From Alkalihalobacillus sp. CinArs1 (GTDB lineage Bacteria > Bacillota > Bacilli > Bacillales > Guptibacillaceae), in contig NZ_CANDOB010000002.1 in assembly GCF_947387515.1 (NCBI RefSeq), positions 62,001-126,000 of the forward strand: a stretch of 64,000 nucleotides of DNA. The letters are read 5' to 3'. Below, one piece after another: positions 41,905 to 51,737 of this stretch; positions within the stretch are counted from its first letter, which is position 1; each line of letters opens with the position of its first letter. The notes beneath the pieces were generated by a model. The model saw only the letters and a program-made list of their open reading frames with translations. It ran no database searches and had not been told where the DNA came from. The position numbers and the translations under genes are program-made.

Positions 41905-42840
41905 ATGACATTACCAGTGTATATGATCAGTGGTTTCCTGGGGAGCGGGAAGACCACGACTCTTCTACATATGATTAAAGAGAGTAAAAGGAGAGGGTTA
42001 AAAACAGGAATCATCTTAAACGAGTTGGGAGAAAAAAATGTTGAAGCAGATTACTTTGAGGGACAACACATCAAGCAGTTACTTAATGGCTGTATATGCT
42101 GTTCGATCCAAGACGACTTAAAGGAAACACTCAGATCGTTTAAAGATGAAGATATTGATTTACTGTTAATAGAAGGGACGGGCGTTGCGAATCCAAGAGA
42201 TATAGAAGATGCTTTACTAAGTCTAGAATTCATCGAGTGTTTTGATCTTTATTCAATGATCAGCGTAGTAGACGGGAGTAGCTTTCTTGAATTCCAAAAC
42301 ATCTTCTCAAGTAACAAAGAAGTACGTAAACTGCTACATGAACAAATCTCTTGTGCGACCATGGTTATCCTTAACAAAGTTGATCTTACAAAACCCGGAG
42401 TGCTTTCAAAAGTAGAGAAGAAGATCAACGGCATGTTGAAACAAGATGTACCGGTATTCCAAACATCCTTTGGAGAAATTGATAGTGAGGAACTATTCGA
42501 GAAACGCTATATGCGTTCGAACTTGAATTCACGACAAACGGATCCACATCGCCATAACCACTCTACGATTCGCTCGATCAAAATAGAAGATGTCCCTACC
42601 TTGAATCGTATTCAGCTAAATAAATGGGTAGAAAATTTACCGAAAGAGGTCTTAAGAGGAAAAGGAATCGTAGAATTTAAAGAGACTCCTGGACAATTTC
42701 TAATTCAGTTTTCTTCAGGTAAATTACGTTTTGAACGAATAAAGAGTAGAGAAGAGTCGAATGTGATCATCTTGATTGGTGACGGGTTGAACGTTGAACA
42801 ATTGAATACTAGTTTACAAGAGTTAGCAACAGGGAGCTGA
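41905..42840 (+). CDS. zagA: G3E (CobW/COG0523) GTPase, zinc metallochaperone ZagA/YciC-like
   Basis: 311 residues from ATG at 41905, after GAAAGGA; the ATG at 41887 has no ribosome site. Walker A is GFLGSGKTT, the zinc-binding CxCC is NGCICCSI, and GTPase motifs LLIEGTGVANP and LNKVDL follow. A His-rich stretch (DPHRHNHS near 213-220) separates the C-terminal CobW_C domain. Such proteins deliver zinc to enzymes under zinc starvation. It is the first gene of an operon with ycgR- and ycgQ-like genes behind a double Zur box. Confidence 0.88.
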   Translation: MTLPVYMISGFLGSGKTTTLLHMIKESKRRGLKTGIILNELGEKNVEADYFEGQHIKQLLNGCICCSIQDDLKETLRSFKDEDIDLLLIEGTGVANPRDIEDALLSLEFIECFDLYSMISVVDGSSFLEFQNIFSSNKEVRKLLHEQISCATMVILNKVDLTKPGVLSKVEKKINGMLKQDVPVFQTSFGEIDSEELFEKRYMRSNLNSRQTDPHRHNHSTIRSIKIEDVPTLNRIQLNKWVENLPKEVLRGKGIVEFKETPGQFLIQFSSGKLRFERIKSREESNVIILIGDGLNVEQLNTSLQELATGS

Positions 42841-42844
42841 GCTT

Positions 42845-43855
42845 GTGAATAGCTGGATCGTTAATGGTATAAAAGATCTTGTTGGGATACTTTTGTTTGT
42901 CATATTCGTCACGTTATTTCTTTTCAATACCCAGGTGCTCGACTACTTCGATATCGTCGTTTCTGACACTTGGTTAAACGTAAATGTTTTATTTCTCAGT
43001 ATTCTGTTGGAGGCCGTTCCATTCGTTTTACTAGGTGTATTCGTATCGGCACTTATCCAATCGTTTGTATCTGAAGAACTTCTACAAAAGGTGCTGCCTA
43101 AACATGCTTACTTAGGCTTGGTGCCTGCAGCACTACTTGGAGCAGTATTCCCAGTTTGTGAATGTGCGATTATTCCCGTAGTAAGAAGATTGATCAAAAA
43201 GGGGATGCCGCTTCAATTCGGTGTGGTTTTGCTTATGGCTGCTCCGATTCTAAACCCAATTGTAGCCGCATCTACGTATTACGCTTTTCAGAATGACCTT
43301 ACGATTCTTTACTTGCGAATGGGTCTTGGCTTTGTTCTGTCGATTGTGATTGGGTTTGTCATGTATCAACTTTTTAAGAATACAAATCAATTAAGATGGA
43401 CGAAAGAAGAGCTTATTGGAAGGACAAGCTATACAACGACGATGAAGAGGAGCAAGTGGAAACAAACTCTTTATCATGCTAGTGACGAATTCTTCGATAT
43501 GGGCAAATATCTGATCGTTGGTGCGTTTTTAGCGAGTGTTGTAAACGGGTTTCTTGATCGGAATGTGCTTGCATCGCTTACGTCTAGTGAAGGTGGTTCA
43601 ACTGCGATCATGATGGGATTCGCGTTCATCCTATCTCTATGTTCAGAAGCAGATGCATTCGTAGCTTCCTCATTCTCAAATCAATTTTCTAGTACGTCCT
43701 TACTAGCATTTCTTGTTTATGGACCCATGCTAGATTTAAAGAATCTATTTATGTACTTAGCATATTTTAAAACGAAATTTGTTTTAGCCCTAGTAATCAC
43801 GATTTCAATCGTAACGTTTTGTTCAATCATGCTGGTCGATAAATTTCTACTATAA
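42845..43855 (+). CDS. ycgR: UPF0718 permease (YcgR-like)
   Basis: 336 residues, about eight membrane helices. The first half carries the family signature with a CxC pair inside the membrane: LLGAVFPVCECAIIPVVRRL, then MAAPILNPIVAAS. The second half repeats this topology (LCSEADAFVASSF). GTG start, 4 bases after zagA. YcgR with YcgQ is a Zur-associated pair in B. subtilis; a role in metal or metal-cofactor movement is inferred but not proven. Confidence 0.85.
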   Translation: MNSWIVNGIKDLVGILLFVIFVTLFLFNTQVLDYFDIVVSDTWLNVNVLFLSILLEAVPFVLLGVFVSALIQSFVSEELLQKVLPKHAYLGLVPAALLGAVFPVCECAIIPVVRRLIKKGMPLQFGVVLLMAAPILNPIVAASTYYAFQNDLTILYLRMGLGFVLSIVIGFVMYQLFKNTNQLRWTKEELIGRTSYTTTMKRSKWKQTLYHASDEFFDMGKYLIVGAFLASVVNGFLDRNVLASLTSSEGGSTAIMMGFAFILSLCSEADAFVASSFSNQFSSTSLLAFLVYGPMLDLKNLFMYLAYFKTKFVLALVITISIVTFCSIMLVDKFLL

Positions 43856-43873
43856 GAGAGAGGAGAAAGAGAT

Positions 43874-44830
43874 TTGGAACGAGAGAATAACGCATCATTG
43901 CAGTTTCATATGTTTTTAAGAGCGATCATAATGATAGGGTTTTCTCTACTCATTATGAAGTTCATCTTGAATGAAACCATTCAGTTGTATATCGCCCCGA
44001 AGATGCTTCCGTTTGTGTATTTTGGTGGGGCATGCTTCTTCCTTATTGGAATCTTTCAGTTCTTTAAAAGCTTGTCATCGAATCTTGCAGAGGAAATTGA
44101 ATGTAACTGTGGTGCTGATCATCAAATGAAAGGGTCGTTCGTTCGGAAGACGATCATTTATTTGTTATTCATCCTACCAATCGTAGGGGGATTAGGATTA
44201 CCTCAGAAAGTAATCGATAGCTCCGTCGCTGCAAATAGAGGGATTCAATACGGTGGAGGTTTGTACACGAAGCCGCCTGGTAGCTCAGCTGCTGCTGAAG
44301 ATTCCAAGAATACACAAGATGTCGATGCGTTTCTTGAAGATCCTGAAGGCTATTTGAAAGAAATGGATGAGCGAGTGAAGAACGAAGAGAATGAACCGTC
44401 AGACGAGATGGTCGGCTATTCGATGGATCATAGTAAGTATGATGAGCTTGCAGAAAAATATTCGAAGAAGACACACATTAATGTGACCGATAAAAATTAT
44501 CTTGATGTCATTACAACGATTGATCTTAACCTAGATCAATTTATTGGAAAAACATTGACCATTAAAGGGTTTATCTATCGAGAACCAGGTTTTGAAGATA
44601 ATCAAGTTGTTTTAGCAAGGTTTGGGATGAACTGCTGTGTTGCTGATGCCAATGTGTATGGAACGATGGTTGAGGGCGATAAGATCGCTTCGCTTGAAAC
44701 GGATACATGGGTAGAGGTGACTGGCACGATTGAAGAGACTTCCTTTAATGGCCAAAGAATGATGCTCCTAAAACCAGATCAAATGGAGAGAATCGATGCA
44801 CCAAAAGATCCATATGTTTACCCGTATTAA
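43874..44830 (+). CDS. ycgQ: TIGR03943/DUF1980-family membrane protein (YcgQ-like)
   Basis: 318 residues, TTG start 8 bases after AGGAG. Three membrane helices (about 15-32, 42-63, 95-112) precede an outside domain. ECNCGAD near 79 could bind metal, and the C-terminal domain has LTIKGFIYREPGFEDNQ and FGMNCCVADANVYG, the family signature with a double Cys. It is always found next to a YcgR-type permease, and here closes the zinc operon. Function presumed to be in the same transport complex. Confidence 0.87.
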   Translation: MERENNASLQFHMFLRAIIMIGFSLLIMKFILNETIQLYIAPKMLPFVYFGGACFFLIGIFQFFKSLSSNLAEEIECNCGADHQMKGSFVRKTIIYLLFILPIVGGLGLPQKVIDSSVAANRGIQYGGGLYTKPPGSSAAAEDSKNTQDVDAFLEDPEGYLKEMDERVKNEENEPSDEMVGYSMDHSKYDELAEKYSKKTHINVTDKNYLDVITTIDLNLDQFIGKTLTIKGFIYREPGFEDNQVVLARFGMNCCVADANVYGTMVEGDKIASLETDTWVEVTGTIEETSFNGQRMMLLKPDQMERIDAPKDPYVYPY

Positions 44831-44839
44831 GCGGAATTA

Positions 44840-44872
44840 GCAAAGGCTTATGCATCGTTAAGCCTTTGCCCT
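44840..44872. terminator. Terminator between ycgQ and the CPBP gene
   Basis: GCAAAGGCTTA pairs perfectly with TAAGCCTTTGC. The T-tract is poor (CCTTC), so it may work weakly in the plus direction. Confidence 0.7.
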
Positions 44873-44881
44873 TCATCACAC

Positions 44882-45673
44882 TTAGTAATAGATCGGAATG
44901 AATAACAATTGAAGGGCGATATGACTGAACATATGTCCCAACACCGCATATTCAAACCCTTTCTTCCAATACAAATACCCAAAGAAAAGACCACCGATTC
45001 CGTTGAGTAAGAAGCTTCTAATCGTTAAAAGTGGTGTTAAATCGCCTAGCATCAGCTGGGTTGCAGGGAGATGTCCTGCTGCAAACAAAGCAGATGCGAT
45101 TATGATTGCAATGACGTAAGTGGTGGCAGGGATGATCTCCTTCTTACGATTGAAAGCTTTGTTTATGATCCAAACTAGGAAAGACATCAGGAATAATCTC
45201 ATTAAAATCTCTTCAAAAACTCCGCCATACATTACGCCAACAAATAAACCAAGTGGTGAAAAAGAAGGTGTGTAGGCACTCAGTGCAGGGATATGAGATT
45301 GAAAAAAGAATCGATCTCCTGTTGAAATTACAAATGCAGTGATCAAACCAAATAGCAATGACAGTAGCAGCGACCTCGTATGGAGGCTGACCTTTTGCTT
45401 AGTAACCAATCCAGGCAGAAGCTTGAGCGATAAACCGGTTCTTTTCGCAAGTTTCATTCCTAGAAAAGCTAAAATGAAGGATACGATGAAAAGTTGAATG
45501 GCTGTGATCAATGATAAAACGCTTATTGGAAATGGAAGCGTGCTTATTAGTTCAGCATGTTGTTCAGGCATAGTTGTTTTTAACGTCTCAAGTTGATAAG
45601 GGACCACAAAAAAACCTGCGACTAAGCAAAGTGATGATAGGATTAATGATACGTATATGTCTTTTTTATGCAT
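44882..45673 (-). CDS. CPBP-family intramembrane metalloprotease
   Basis: 263 residues with six or seven membrane helices. The Rce1/CPBP motifs are present: motif 1 GVFEEILMRLFL (Glu-Glu and Arg), motif 2 FAAGHLP (His) and motif 3 LGHMFSHIALQ (His). Bacterial members cleave membrane peptides or protect against bacteriocins; the target is unknown. AGGAG ribosome site. It is the only gene between two terminators. Confidence 0.87.
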   Translation of the reverse strand: MHKKDIYVSLILSSLCLVAGFFVVPYQLETLKTTMPEQHAELISTLPFPISVLSLITAIQLFIVSFILAFLGMKLAKRTGLSLKLLPGLVTKQKVSLHTRSLLLSLLFGLITAFVISTGDRFFFQSHIPALSAYTPSFSPLGLFVGVMYGGVFEEILMRLFLMSFLVWIINKAFNRKKEIIPATTYVIAIIIASALFAAGHLPATQLMLGDLTPLLTIRSFLLNGIGGLFFGYLYWKKGFEYAVLGHMFSHIALQLLFIPIYY

Positions 45674-45747
45674 TTCCTAGACTCCTTTCTTAAGCTCATT
45701 TTATATGATATATCTTGGAATGAGTTTATATTTTTCAAATTAAATAA

Positions 45748-45783
45748 AAAAAGCGAGCTCGAAAATCCGAGCTCGCTTTTTTC
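45748..45783. terminator. Bidirectional terminator
   Basis: AAAAAGCGAGCTCG pairs with CGAGCTCGCTTTTT across 6 bases, just after the M36 protease stop on the minus strand. Confidence 0.92.
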
Positions 45784-45784
45784 A

Positions 45785-48700
45785 TTAATATGGACTAGAA
45801 GCAGTTAACGTAAACGGGACGTTAGCGCCTGAATAGAGTCCTACATAAACATACTTTGTGCCACCGGGGATGACGCCAGATTCGTTGGCACCTGATGTTG
45901 CTACTCCACCGATTTGTTCGAAGTTCTTGTTGTAGAAAAATACATCAAAATCATAGTCAGCAGCAGTGCTTCCACCTTCTAACGTAAAGTTATGAATGCC
46001 ATCACCATACTGCTCTGGAAGGGTAACAACGTAACCATCTGAACCTTGAGAAGCTGGTTCTGGATTCTGGGTAGTAACAAACTCGTTTTCTGTCACTGCA
46101 AGGGTAGCAGGGACGCCGGCCAGGCTGCCAATTCCTGTTCCAGCGTTACCAGCTTGTACGGTACCTTCCGCAACAAAAGGTTCTTCAGGTGCAACCGTTA
46201 CAGGTTCGATCTTTGCTTTTTTCGTAGCAAACGCTTGGATCTCAGCAACTTGAACATACCCATTCGAGTTATCCTGAGAATCATGTGCGATAAACTTTAG
46301 GTATTTGGCTTTAACCGGCTGATCAAGGTCAAATCCTTTGTAGTGTAGGTCAGCGATCGTCGGTCTAGGATCTTGAGCTGTAAATTTCTCTTTTACAACG
46401 GTCGTCCAGTTCTTACCGTCCATCGATGTTTGAACTGAGAAGTTTTTCAGTGTGGCAAAGCGTCCTTTTGAAACATCCTTAGCTGCGCTCACCTGAATAT
46501 GAGAAACATCGACCGCTTCGTCACCAGCAAGGTCTACAATAAAGTCTGAGCCTTTGAAACCATTTTCCTGGGTGTCGGATGCATAGACGCTTGCTTCTGT
46601 ATCATCGATCGCTAGTTTAACAGGATTACTATCAGATTCACCGGATACGTCCGTAACAGTAGCGCCGTTAAAGGACGAAGCAACGTTTGGTGCCAGCTTG
46701 AATTTTAAATTATTGGTCTTACCTGGTTCGATCTTTACGTCTCGAATCGTACGTGAGCCGTATCCGCGTGCCTGGATGGTGATTTCATACGTTCCTTCCA
46801 CTACATACTCTGCGAAACCGCCTGTACTTTCTGTAACAGATACTGGGGTCGTTCTTGCTTCAAATTCTCCAATCATAATGCGAGCATCCTCGATCGGCTG
46901 TTTTGTAGACGCATTGATAACTTGACCAACGAGCTGACCGTTTCTCACTCCATCAGGATGATTGAATGCAGGGATCGGGTCTGTGTCGTCACCTCCGTTA
47001 GAGAAAGCGTCAGAGCCGAGTCCACGCTGAGCGAAAGCTGTCCAAAGTGCATCATAATGCTTTCCATCATAGCGTTCGAAGTCTGCAGCGATAATGGCTG
47101 TTCGCATCTCCTCCATGGAAGGCTCAGGTACAGATATCGGCATCGCATCCATGACAAGTTGTTCAGCGATCGATTCTCCTTCTTCTTTTCCGTACTGATC
47201 GATTAATTCTTCCCTCATCTGCCAAAGAATCGCTGCCCAGATATCGCCATCAGAGTGTACTTCAGGACCAACGATATCATAGCCGATATCACCATAGTTA
47301 TAAGGGGCATCATCAAGTGCATAGCTCCGGATTCCTCGTTCTTCATTTCCAGTTACGTAAGCACCGACGACTGGTTTATCTTGAAGTCCGTTTTTGATGA
47401 GGTAGTGCATGCCGTACCAGTCACCCCAGCCTTCACCCATCGAGCCTGATTGGTGACTGCCGAGTGCTTCTCCACCAGCGACGAGACGATTCGATAACGC
47501 GTGTGAGTATTCGTGATAGATGATTCCAGCGTCGAAGTCGCCGTCAGCATAGTTTCCTTCAAACGCCCCTGGGATTGGCTCCCACAGGAACATACCGCTC
47601 CATGCAGGTATACCGTCAGGAAGCGTCAGCATGTACGCATTGTCACGACCAGTATAAGTTGGGGCACCGCCTGATGCTGCGCCAGCTTGAACGAGACCAA
47701 GAATCGCATCGCCGCCAAGTCCGCCTTTCCCGAAGTTCGAAGCCTGCAGGTTACCTGCTTCTTCTACCCAGCCAAGGTTATAAAAGTAATCATGAAAAAG
47801 GTTATGGTGGTAGAACAAGTTTGTTGACGCGCTGTTCACATCGTCCGCATACGAAGGAGGAACGGTCTGTCCATTCGTCTCACGCCACGAATCTTTGAAC
47901 GTAAAACTGAATTCACCTAACGGAGCAACAGGGCGAACGGCCTGATCGGCAGGGACTAGGAAGTTACTCCAGTTAGCGTAGGAGTTTGCGTTGTTACCGA
48001 AAGTCGTAACGCCAAGAGGGCTTCCTGGAATCAACCAGCCATTTGGAGAAGCTTTTGGATCACCCTTAAATGATTTAACGACCTGTGAGCCGCCTTTCGC
48101 TGAGCCTGGATAATTTTCAAAAATGAGTCCTTCAGGATCTGCTACATGATCAACAAGCGAACGTTTGTAGAGCTGTTCTCCCGTCGCTGCGTCTACGACG
48201 ATCTCATGGCCTTTGTCGAGTTCCTCGATGAAAAGAACGCGGTAGGCAGGACGAACGCCATCTTCTGTAATGAACGTTGCTTTCTTCACGCGTTGAACGG
48301 TAGGAAGGATCCCAGCTCCGTCAAACACATCCCAGCCGTTTTTTGTTTCAGTTAATTTCGGTGTGAAAGAAAGGGAGGCATTTTCAAAGGAGATCGCTTT
48401 GCTCAGCGCTTCTGCTGAAGATAGCTCAAACGTATCTGCTAACGTTTTTGCACGGCTCATGTTGCCAGTTACGGAAAGGATCTTTCCTTCTTTGTTCACT
48501 GCGACGATCACACGTCCTCCATACACGGACTCGATGCCGTCAAAGGTTTGCTGAAATGTGACAGGCTGAAGTCCTGTTCCTTTCATCGCATAGTTGCGTG
48601 TTACGTTTAAACGATCGATGTCAGAAGAAGAAAGCCCGAACATCGCTGCGTTTTCTTTTAACCAATCACGCGCGATCGTTTCAGCATTTTTGTTCGAAGC

Positions 48701-49006
48701 CTCTGTTAGGTAGCCTTGTTCCTTTATGATCATAGATGGTGTCCCAAAAAGTGAGTTCCATTTGATTTTTGTTCCCGTCCCCGCTGTATTGATGAACGAG
48801 TCAGCAGCACTCAGCTGTTCAGCAGTTGGCATCACATCGTTCAGTACATTTCGAACGTCCATCAGAGAGGAATGGTGTTCATGATCCGTTACACTTCTCT
48901 CAACAATCGGACCTGTAACGTTAGAAGCACTTGCTCCACTCGTCGTAAAAAGCGAGCCAGCCATTACCCCTACCCCTAGCATTGAAACTAATTTGCGTTT
49001 GTTCAT
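45785..49006 (-). CDS. Secreted M36 (fungalysin-type) metalloprotease with accessory domains
   Basis: 1073 residues. Signal peptide (LVSMLGVGVMAGSLFTTSGA, cleavage near ASAS). An FTP-type propeptide spans about 60-270. The M36 catalytic domain has the zinc motif HEYSH (about 498-502) and the third ligand in GEGWGD (about 523). C-terminal additions follow: a carboxypeptidase-regulatory-like beta domain (about 680-760), an F5/8 type C (discoidin) domain (about 765-890) and a final beta domain (about 905-1073, DYDFDVFFYNKNFEQIGG) like pre-peptidase C-terminal modules. These should bind glycans or insoluble substrate. It is secreted for protein degradation. Single gene. Confidence 0.92.
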   Translation of the reverse strand: MNKRKLVSMLGVGVMAGSLFTTSGASASNVTGPIVERSVTDHEHHSSLMDVRNVLNDVMPTAEQLSAADSFINTAGTGTKIKWNSLFGTPSMIIKEQGYLTEASNKNAETIARDWLKENAAMFGLSSSDIDRLNVTRNYAMKGTGLQPVTFQQTFDGIESVYGGRVIVAVNKEGKILSVTGNMSRAKTLADTFELSSAEALSKAISFENASLSFTPKLTETKNGWDVFDGAGILPTVQRVKKATFITEDGVRPAYRVLFIEELDKGHEIVVDAATGEQLYKRSLVDHVADPEGLIFENYPGSAKGGSQVVKSFKGDPKASPNGWLIPGSPLGVTTFGNNANSYANWSNFLVPADQAVRPVAPLGEFSFTFKDSWRETNGQTVPPSYADDVNSASTNLFYHHNLFHDYFYNLGWVEEAGNLQASNFGKGGLGGDAILGLVQAGAASGGAPTYTGRDNAYMLTLPDGIPAWSGMFLWEPIPGAFEGNYADGDFDAGIIYHEYSHALSNRLVAGGEALGSHQSGSMGEGWGDWYGMHYLIKNGLQDKPVVGAYVTGNEERGIRSYALDDAPYNYGDIGYDIVGPEVHSDGDIWAAILWQMREELIDQYGKEEGESIAEQLVMDAMPISVPEPSMEEMRTAIIAADFERYDGKHYDALWTAFAQRGLGSDAFSNGGDDTDPIPAFNHPDGVRNGQLVGQVINASTKQPIEDARIMIGEFEARTTPVSVTESTGGFAEYVVEGTYEITIQARGYGSRTIRDVKIEPGKTNNLKFKLAPNVASSFNGATVTDVSGESDSNPVKLAIDDTEASVYASDTQENGFKGSDFIVDLAGDEAVDVSHIQVSAAKDVSKGRFATLKNFSVQTSMDGKNWTTVVKEKFTAQDPRPTIADLHYKGFDLDQPVKAKYLKFIAHDSQDNSNGYVQVAEIQAFATKKAKIEPVTVAPEEPFVAEGTVQAGNAGTGIGSLAGVPATLAVTENEFVTTQNPEPASQGSDGYVVTLPEQYGDGIHNFTLEGGSTAADYDFDVFFYNKNFEQIGGVATSGANESGVIPGGTKYVYVGLYSGANVPFTLTASSPY

Positions 49007-49259
49007 AACTTCAATTTCCTCCCTATTTTAGTAGCATGAATACGAATTTCTATCAGTCTATCAAGGTTCCCTCTACAAAATGTGCGCTTTACTGACAAGA
49101 GCCTATAAGGTTGGTTTGTTGGCACTAGAAGGGAATACAACGAAAGGAGTATAGGAGATAGGCAGGATGGAAGACCGTCTTTGTAAAAGGGAATTGTTGA
49201 GGGAATCTAGAAGAAGTAGGGTGGAAATTCGTAATACTAGAAAACGAGGGATGGCACTT

Positions 49260-50030
49260 ATGAAAATTAGTCAACACAACAGTAAAGCATGGGATGAAAA
49301 AGTAAATCAGGGTAGTCGGTACACGAAATACGTGAGCTATGACCAAGTTGAGAACGCTCGACGTGGTGACTGGGCGATCAGCGTTACAACTGAAAAACCT
49401 GTACCTAGAAATTGGTTTCCACCTACACTTAAAGGACTAAGCGTTCTGTGCCTCGCTGGAGGCGGAGGGCAACAAGCACCACTACTTGCTGCTGCTGGCG
49501 CAGAAGTTACAGTGGTCGATATGTCTGAAAAGCAGCTTGAGCAGGATCGCTTTGTAGCAGAAAGGGACGATTTATCGATCAAGACAATAAAAGGGGACAT
49601 GTCAGATCTGAACTTTTTCGATGATGAAACATTCGATCTCATCGTTCATCCCGTTTCAAATGTATTCGTGGAAGATGTGTTACCTGTTTGGAAAGAAGCT
49701 GCGAGAGTGTTAAAAACGAACGGAACGCTGATCTCAGGTTTTACAAATCCTGTGTTATACCTTTTTGATGATGAACAAGAGGAGAAAGGGATTCTTGATG
49801 TTCAAAACTCGATACCTTTTTCATCGGTCGAAGAAATGAAAGCGAAAGAGCGAGATGCAGGGAATGAAACGCTAGAGTTCGGTCATACGTTAGAAGATCA
49901 AATCCAAGGACAAATCGATGCTGGGCTTATGATCGCAGGATTTTATGAAGATGACTTTGGAGGAACTAGGCTGATCGATAACTATATCAAAACGTTCATC
50001 GCTACGAAGGCGATCAAACAATCTACCTAA
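49260..50030 (+). CDS. Class I SAM-dependent methyltransferase
   Basis: 256 residues from ATG at 49260, 9 bases after GAGGG; longer in-frame starts are not supported. Motif I is unusual: VLCLAGGGGQQAPLLAAAG, with the family-typical Gly-rich loop but lacking the acidic residue before it, as in several Bacillus methyltransferases that begin NSKAWDEKVNQG. Then VTVVDMSEKQLEQD and FDLIVHPVSNVFVEDV. The substrate is unknown. A second methyltransferase follows 14 bases later in the same operon. Confidence 0.82.
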   Translation: MKISQHNSKAWDEKVNQGSRYTKYVSYDQVENARRGDWAISVTTEKPVPRNWFPPTLKGLSVLCLAGGGGQQAPLLAAAGAEVTVVDMSEKQLEQDRFVAERDDLSIKTIKGDMSDLNFFDDETFDLIVHPVSNVFVEDVLPVWKEAARVLKTNGTLISGFTNPVLYLFDDEQEEKGILDVQNSIPFSSVEEMKAKERDAGNETLEFGHTLEDQIQGQIDAGLMIAGFYEDDFGGTRLIDNYIKTFIATKAIKQST

Positions 50031-50044
50031 CATCGGAGGAAGAA

Positions 50045-50785
50045 ATGGAATATACAAATTCATCAGTTTACGATAATCAAACATTTTACGACAACTATAT
50101 GAAAAGAAGACATCGTAAAGAAAGTCCGAATGACTTGATCGAGACACCTGCTTTATTGAAGCTTCTGGGATCTGTAAAAGGAAAACGAATTTTGGACCTC
50201 GGGTGTGGAGATGCATCTCTTGGTAACCTGCTTAGCGAGTGCGATGACTACACTGGCATAGACGGTTCTGCCAATATGATCGAACGTGCTTCACAAAACC
50301 TGCACGGGACGAATGGCCAAGCTATTCATACTAGTCTTCAAGATTTTGATTATCCTGTCGCTGCTTATGATACCGTTGTCTCTCAGTTAGTTCTTCATTA
50401 TATAGAAGATTTAGAAGAGGTACTTAAGAAGGTAAAGCGTACGTTAAAAGAGGATGGGAAGTTCGTATTTAGCGTACAGCATCCGCTCCTTACCGCATCG
50501 TTTGAAAGCATGAAGAATGGAAAACGATCGAATTGGATCGTTGATGACTATTTTGTAAGTGGAAAAAGGGTGGAACCGTGGATCGGTGAACATGTTGTGA
50601 AATATCATCGTACGATTGAAGAGTATTTTATGTTGTTGCAACATGCTGGATTTGTCGTAGAAAACTTGAGGGAAGCAACGCCGATTAAAGAAAACTTTGC
50701 AGACGATGAAGAGTATGAGAGAAGAAGGAAGATTCCATTGTTCCTCTTATTTTCATGTGTGAGAAAAGAAGAAGCTGGCGAATGA
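50045..50785 (+). CDS. Class I SAM-dependent methyltransferase
   Basis: 246 residues; GGAGG 7 bases before the ATG. Motif I ILDLGCGDASLGNLL, acidic strand YTGIDGSANMIE, motif IV YDTVVSQLVLHYIED and post motif FVFSVQHPLL. The C-terminal half (REATPIKENFADDEEYERR) is like that of small-molecule methyltransferases of the Methyltransf_11/25 group. It is in an operon with the preceding methyltransferase, yet the two are not close copies, so they may act in sequence or on different targets. Confidence 0.83.
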   Translation: MEYTNSSVYDNQTFYDNYMKRRHRKESPNDLIETPALLKLLGSVKGKRILDLGCGDASLGNLLSECDDYTGIDGSANMIERASQNLHGTNGQAIHTSLQDFDYPVAAYDTVVSQLVLHYIEDLEEVLKKVKRTLKEDGKFVFSVQHPLLTASFESMKNGKRSNWIVDDYFVSGKRVEPWIGEHVVKYHRTIEEYFMLLQHAGFVVENLREATPIKENFADDEEYERRRKIPLFLLFSCVRKEEAGE

Positions 50786-50942
50786 TCGAGAGCTTCAGTT
50801 TGCCGAGAAAACGTTAAGAGCTATGGATGCTCTCTTTACTAAGTTTTTTAATTCAAATAAACGAATGAAATTAACGCGATATAACTGGCTAGGATAGCTC
50901 CTACGTCATAGGGACCAGAATATCCTAGGTTTCCGAAAAAGT

Positions 50943-50973
50943 AGAAGCTGGCAACTCGTCAGCTTCTTTCTTT
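50943..50973 (+). terminator. Rho-independent terminator
   Basis: AGAAGCTG pairs with CAGCTTCT across 9 bases, then TTCTTT. It ends the methyltransferase pair after about 160 noncoding bases. Confidence 0.75.
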
Positions 50974-51045
50974 ATGCTATCATTGAAACTTTTTAGTCTT
51001 CCAATCGTACAGTAGGTAGAGAGTTTTTTTACAGGAGGCGGTACG

Positions 51046-51216
51046 ATGACGTTAATAGGAATCATCATGTGGGGTTCAATCGCATTATTAGTTATTCTAG
51101 GCTTTGCACTCGAGAAAATCTTTGGAATGAAGAAACCTACCAAGTCAGACAGGCAGACGAGTGAAAGTGCTCATATCCTTGACCGAGCTAGAGACAATAG
51201 CGGTCCACCGGTATAA
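51046..51216 (+). CDS. Small single-helix membrane protein, function unknown
   Basis: 56 residues, preceded by a perfect AGGAGG 7 bases before ATG. Residues 3-24 form one membrane helix (LIGIIMWGSIALLVILGFAL), followed by a basic then polar tail ending in DNSGPPV. It starts 16 bases before the next gene and so is co-transcribed with the P-loop kinase. No family recognised. Confidence 0.7.
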   Translation: MTLIGIIMWGSIALLVILGFALEKIFGMKKPTKSDRQTSESAHILDRARDNSGPPV

Positions 51217-51231
51217 ACGGAGTGTATCGTT

Positions 51232-51732
51232 ATGGGAGTTAAGAATTATCTGATTGAAGGTGTCTCGTGCACAGGTAAAACGACGGTGTGTAACGAGTTG
51301 CAGCGAAGAGGTTATCATGCCATTCATGGAGATCGTGAACTGGCTTATCAAGGGGATCCTAAGACAGGTGAACGAACGGATACCGCTGCGCACGAGAACC
51401 ACATTTGGGATATTGATCGACTAAAAGCACTGATCGAAAACAAGGATGAGGAAGCAACATTTTTCTGCGGTGGATCTAGGAACTTTATGAAATTCATCGA
51501 CTTGTTTGACGAGGTGTTCGTCCTTGAGGTCGACAGCATTACACTGAAGAAGCGACTTCTTGAACGTTCTGAGCAGGAGTTTGGTGGCAAGAAAGCGGAA
51601 CGGGAGCTGATAATGCGGCTGCATAGTACGAAAGAAGACATTCCAAAAAACGGAGTGATGATAAACGCAACCGCATCGATCGAACACGTTGTTGATGTAA
51701 TCGTTCGTCAATGCGAAGAAACGAAAGGCTGA
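51232..51732 (+). CDS. P-loop nucleotide kinase-like ATPase
   Basis: 166 residues. Walker A GVSCTGKTT near residue 10, then HAIHGDRELAYQG, FFCGGSRNFMKFIDLFDEV and LKKRLLERSEQEFGGK, which resembles the lid and LID-arginine region of adenylate-kinase-like or shikimate-kinase-like folds. The substrate is not identifiable. It follows the 56-residue membrane protein. Confidence 0.75.
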   Translation: MGVKNYLIEGVSCTGKTTVCNELQRRGYHAIHGDRELAYQGDPKTGERTDTAAHENHIWDIDRLKALIENKDEEATFFCGGSRNFMKFIDLFDEVFVLEVDSITLKKRLLERSEQEFGGKKAERELIMRLHSTKEDIPKNGVMINATASIEHVVDVIVRQCEETKG

Positions 51733-51737
51733 AACAA

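Noticed and set aside
46046-48554. Many plus-strand frames inside the M36 protease gene
   Set aside because: The minus-strand protein has full domain structure with signal peptide and zinc motif; the opposite frames are incidental.
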